From Porphyrobacter sp. (lineage in GTDB: Bacteria; Pseudomonadota; Alphaproteobacteria; Sphingomonadales; Sphingomonadaceae): 6,136 bases of DNA. Within the stretch, counting starts at the first letter, position 1. Each line of letters begins with the position of its first letter. Shown here one piece after another: positions 5,437 through 6,136 of this stretch. Where the stretch lies: the NCBI GenBank assembly GCA_018991295.1, contig JAGKSZ010000215.1, positions 1 to 6,136 on the forward strand. Reading direction: 5' to 3'. Under the pieces are notes generated by a model. The model did not search any database and was not told where the DNA came from. It saw only the letters and a list, made by a program, of their open reading frames with translations. The position numbers were made by a program, and so were the translations under genes.

Positions 5437-5919
5437 ATGAAGCGCCAGCTGGTCGAACGCGAACTCACCCCCGAAGGCCCCCGCCACCGCCCGGCAGGCC
5501 CCGGAGGCCTTGCCCGGTCACGGTCAGTGACGGTCAATCTTGCCGAAAGCCCGCTCGCCTGGCTGCACGCGCGCGGGCATCTGTCCGATCGCCTGTTCGA
5601 TGCAGGCGAGGCGCTCAGGGGCGATTACGAACGCGCCCAGCTGCCCGCCAGCATCACCATGCGCTGGGATCCGGTGCGGGTGAAGGGCACGGGCGAGCGC
5701 GGCCTTGCCCCCAGCGAAAAGCAGATTGCAGCGCGTCAGCGGTTCGACGGGGCAATCCGCGCGGCGGGCAAGGGGCTGGAGGATATCCTGTGGCGCGTTG
5801 TCTGCGCGGGCGAGGCGTTGCCCGAGGCGGAAAAAGGCCTCGGCTGGCCCACCCGCAGCGGCAAGCTGGTGCTGAAAATCGCGCTGGAACGGGTCGCGGA
5901 GTTTTACCGCATTACTTGA
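5437..5919 (+). CDS. DUF6456-type conserved protein, function unknown
   Basis: This 160-aa basic, soluble protein has no signal peptide or membrane segment. It begins MKRQLVERELTPEGPRHRPAG; a middle block (SVTVNLAESPLAWLHARGHLSDRLFDAGEALRGDYERAQL, 30-69) is followed by ASITMRWDPV (71-80), a variable linker, and a conserved C-terminal block: QIAARQRFDGAI (96-107), LEDILWRVVCAGEALPEAEKGLGWPTRSGKLVLKIALERVAEFY (114-157). From memory this is the DUF6456 family of alphaproteobacteria. The last block looks like a helix-turn-helix, as in some phage-type activators, which suggests nucleic-acid binding (inference). The reading frame is open far upstream, but the ATG at 5437 has a strong GGAGGAA and family-like N-terminus. 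It is divergent from the XRE gene; its stop lies 15 nt from the convergent ABC-F gene. Confidence 0.82.
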   Translation: MKRQLVERELTPEGPRHRPAGPGGLARSRSVTVNLAESPLAWLHARGHLSDRLFDAGEALRGDYERAQLPASITMRWDPVRVKGTGERGLAPSEKQIAARQRFDGAIRAAGKGLEDILWRVVCAGEALPEAEKGLGWPTRSGKLVLKIALERVAEFYRIT

Positions 5920-5924
5920 GGCAA

Positions 5925-5943
5925 GAAGGCCGCTCTAGCCTTC
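5925..5943. terminator. Possible bidirectional hairpin between convergent genes
   Basis: GAAGGC (5925-5930) and GCCTTC (5938-5943) make a perfect 6-bp stem with a 7-nt loop. The loop holds the stop codon of the minus-strand ABC-F gene; the stem sits 5 nt after the DUF6456 stop. There is no T-run on either side, so Rho-independent termination is doubtful, but the position suits transcript-end protection or termination for both genes. Confidence 0.35.
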
Positions 5944-6136
5944 GACCAGTTCTGCAAGCATCAGCCAGCGTTCCTCCGCCGCGTCCTTCTCAGCCCGGGC
6001 GTTGGCGATCCCGGCGCTGATGGTGGCGAAGCGCTGGGGGTCCTTGGTGTAGAGCTCAGGGTCGCTCAGCAGCGCCTCGCCTTTGGCAATCGCAGCTTCG
6101 AGTTCTTCGATCCGCTTGGGCAGGATTTCGTAATCG
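5935..6136 (-). CDS. ABC-F family ATPase, C-terminal fragment (cut by window edge)
   Basis: The last 66 residues of a minus-strand gene run from the window edge to a TAG at 5937-5935. The peptide begins DYEILPKRIEELEAAIAKGE, continues LLSDPELYTKDPQRFATIS and ends in AEERWLMLAELVEG. An acidic helical pair joined by an 'L.DP.LY..DP.RF' turn is typical of the C-terminal helical extension of ABC-F (Uup-type) ATPases, soluble proteins with two ATP-binding cassettes that act on ribosomes. The nucleotide-binding domains lie outside the window, so which ABC-F type it is cannot be told. The gene converges on the DUF6456 gene with 15 nt between stops. Confidence 0.78.
   Translation of the reverse strand, partial: DYEILPKRIEELEAAIAKGEALLSDPELYTKDPQRFATISAGIANARAEKDAAEERWLMLAELVEG

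Noticed and set aside
1..6136. Search for mobile element, CRISPR array, toxin-antitoxin or defence system
   Set aside because: No transposase, integrase, terminal repeats, regular spaced repeats or toxin-like small gene pair was seen. The tRNA genes show no repeated 3' end suggesting an integrated element.

Overview
The window looks like chromosomal DNA of an alphaproteobacterium, most likely from the Sphingomonadales (Erythrobacter/Sphingomonas side). Three things point there: high GC with strong G/C third-position bias, YajC-SecD-SecF proteins of the compact alphaproteobacterial type (108, 529 and 325 aa), and a DUF6456-type protein, a family I know from alphaproteobacteria. The taxonomic call is recognition and inference, not a database result.

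Layout, left to right. Positions 1-39 hold the 5' half of a tRNA-Thr (anticodon CGT) on the minus strand, cut by the window edge. A complete tRNA-Pro (anticodon GGG, CCA encoded) lies on the minus strand at 251-327. Each tRNA has a plausible promoter with a TTGCCA -35 box and a 17-nt spacer. The 211 bases between the two tRNAs show no credible gene. Then comes the plus-strand protein-export operon yajC (568-894), secD (959-2548) and secF (2562-3539), which encodes the complete accessory module of the Sec translocon. The 240 bases before yajC hold the tRNA-Pro promoter and presumably the poorly resolved operon promoter.

The secF stop meets, 12 bases away, the stop of a minus-strand pair. This pair is an XRE-type DNA-binding protein (4762-5340) followed 25 bases later by a GT4-type glycosyltransferase (3552-4736, GTG start), probably one transcript. 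Divergent from the regulator, across a 96-base intergenic region rich in inverted and direct repeats, is a small DUF6456-type protein (5437-5919). It converges on the C-terminal end of an ABC-F type ATPase that runs off the right edge (5935-6136).

Functionally this is mostly core genome: translation (tRNAs, ABC-F), Sec-dependent secretion, envelope glycan synthesis and two probable regulators. I see no mobile element, CRISPR array, toxin-antitoxin pair or defence island. The points most worth a second look are the tRNA-Pro precursor, whose 5' leader is perfectly complementary to its own CCA end plus trailer, and the repeated AACC/GGTT half-sites between the XRE gene and the DUF6456 gene, which look like an operator region.
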